Shown one piece after another: positions 5,546-6,453 of a stretch of DNA of 6,453 nucleotides. Source of the stretch: Thermococci archaeon (GTDB lineage Archaea; Methanobacteriota_B; Thermococci; Thermococcales; Thermococcaceae); contig QMUF01000089.1 in assembly GCA_003663525.1 (NCBI GenBank), forward strand, positions 1-6,453. The letters run 5' to 3'. The notes beneath the pieces are model-generated. The model was not told the DNA's origin. It made no database searches and was given only the letters and a program-made list of their open reading frames with translations. The position numbers and the translations under genes were made by a program. The stretch's first letter is position 1. The number at the start of each line of letters is the position of its first letter.

Positions 5546-6453
5546 ATGAAATTTGATCCTTTATTTGAAGCATTGAAAGAAAAAATCAAAATAGTCGATG
5601 AGGCCATTTTTGAACTTATACCTGAAAAGGAGCCCAAAGTTATTTATGATGCTGCAAGGCATTACCCCTTAGCTGGAGGAAAGAGAATTAGGCCGTTTAT
5701 AGTTTTAACCTCTACCGAAGCTGTTGGAGGAAATCCAGAGAAAGCTGTTTATGCAGCAACAGCCGTAGAACTGCTCCACAACTACTCCCTAGTGCACGAT
5801 GACATAATGGACATGGACGAGAAAAGAAGAGGCAGGCCGACGGTTCATAAAGTTTGGGGAATAAACATGGGGATTTTGGCTGGAGATTTGCTCTTCTCAA
5901 AGGTTTTTGAGGCTGTAGCAAAAATACCTGTTGAAGCTGAGAAAGTCGTGAGGATTCTAGATGTTATTGCAAAGACATCAAACGAACTATGCGAAGGGCA
6001 AGCGATGGACTTGGAGTTTGAAAACAAAGGAACGGTTACCATAGAGGAATACATGAAAATGATAAGTGGAAAAACCGGCGCGCTAATAGATGCTTCAGCT
6101 ACGATAGGTGGCCTCATAGGGACAGAAAATAATGAATACATTCAGGCCCTCTCAAAATATGGAAGGAACGTTGGTATAGCATTCCAGATCTGGGATGATG
6201 TTCTTGATCTTATAGCAGACGAAGAAAAACTTGGAAAACCCGTGGGGAGTGATATAAGAAAAGGCAAAAAAACAATTATTGTGGCTCACTTCTTAGAGAA
6301 CGCAAGTGAAGAAGATAAAGTAGAGTTTTTCAAAATATTCGGCAAATATGCTGGAGACGTAAAAGGAGAGGGAATCATTGAAGAAGATATTCAAGAAGAA
6401 GTCAAAAAAGCAATTGATCTCCTAAAGAAATATGGAAGTACGGACTATGCAAC
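5546..6453 (+). CDS. idsA: Short-chain prenyl diphosphate synthase, bifunctional FPP/GGPP synthase (3' end missing)
   Basis: This enzyme condenses DMAPP with successive IPP units to farnesyl and geranylgeranyl diphosphate, the precursor of the archaeol and caldarchaeol lipid chains. The window holds 302 codons plus two bases with no stop; family members run about 320-345 aa, so only the C-terminal tail is missing. Motifs seen are GGKRIRP (44-50, IPP binding), the first aspartate-rich motif DDIMD (85-89) followed by RRGRPTVH (94-101), GDLL (113-116), KTGAL (176-180), the second aspartate-rich motif in FQIWDDVLD (213-221), and GSDIRKGKKT (234-243). The first aspartate motif has the four-carbon-spaced DDxxD without the two-residue insertion of bacterial FPP synthases. 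The fifth residue before it is Tyr80 and the fourth is Ser81; a single aromatic at this place is the archaeal GGPP-type arrangement that sets product length. It follows RNase J by 6 nt, and its substrates come from the kinase-isomerase pair upstream. Confidence 0.95.
   Translation, partial: MKFDPLFEALKEKIKIVDEAIFELIPEKEPKVIYDAARHYPLAGGKRIRPFIVLTSTEAVGGNPEKAVYAATAVELLHNYSLVHDDIMDMDEKRRGRPTVHKVWGINMGILAGDLLFSKVFEAVAKIPVEAEKVVRILDVIAKTSNELCEGQAMDLEFENKGTVTIEEYMKMISGKTGALIDASATIGGLIGTENNEYIQALSKYGRNVGIAFQIWDDVLDLIADEEKLGKPVGSDIRKGKKTIIVAHFLENASEEDKVEFFKIFGKYAGDVKGEGIIEEDIQEEVKKAIDLLKKYGSTDYA

Overview
The window looks like chromosomal DNA of a hyperthermophilic euryarchaeon of the order Thermococcales (Thermococcus, Pyrococcus or a close relative). 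This rests on the AT-rich sequence with TATA-box promoters and GAGGTG-type ribosome binding sites, the archaeal form of isoprenoid synthesis (isopentenyl phosphate kinase, type II IPP isomerase, GGPP synthase IdsA), and a short archaeal RNase J. No database search was possible, so the genus is an inference. All six genes lie on the + strand; no mobile element, tRNA, rRNA or CRISPR array was seen.

Region 1 (39-2128) is a translationally coupled pair of exported proteins. A 90-aa protein with a signal peptide overlaps by 4 nt (ATGA) a 606-aa lipoprotein built of alpha/alpha-toroid repeats of the prenyltransferase/terpene-cyclase type. Neither has an assignable function.

Region 2 (about 2144-4094) is a two-gene unit with its own TATA box and a T-rich end. 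Isopentenyl phosphate kinase makes IPP from isopentenyl phosphate, and type II isopentenyl-diphosphate isomerase interconverts IPP and DMAPP. One nucleotide separates the two genes.

Region 3 (about 4107 to the right edge) is a second unit with its own TATA box. A GC-rich, apparently structured leader of about 80 nt precedes a beta-CASP metallo-beta-lactamase exoribonuclease (RNase J). After a 6-nt gap comes IdsA, the FPP/GGPP synthase that consumes the IPP and DMAPP from region 2; IdsA runs off the window. The order isomerase - RNase J - prenyl synthase places an RNA-decay enzyme inside a lipid-precursor cluster.

The signal most worth pursuing is the RNase J leader. One segment (4146-4157) can pair either locally, in a 5' hairpin, or with the Shine-Dalgarno region of RNase J. 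This suggests a two-state, possibly autoregulatory, mRNA leader. The second is a DXDDT sequence in the toroid lipoprotein that matches the class II terpene cyclase catalytic motif in spacing, although chance is the likelier explanation.
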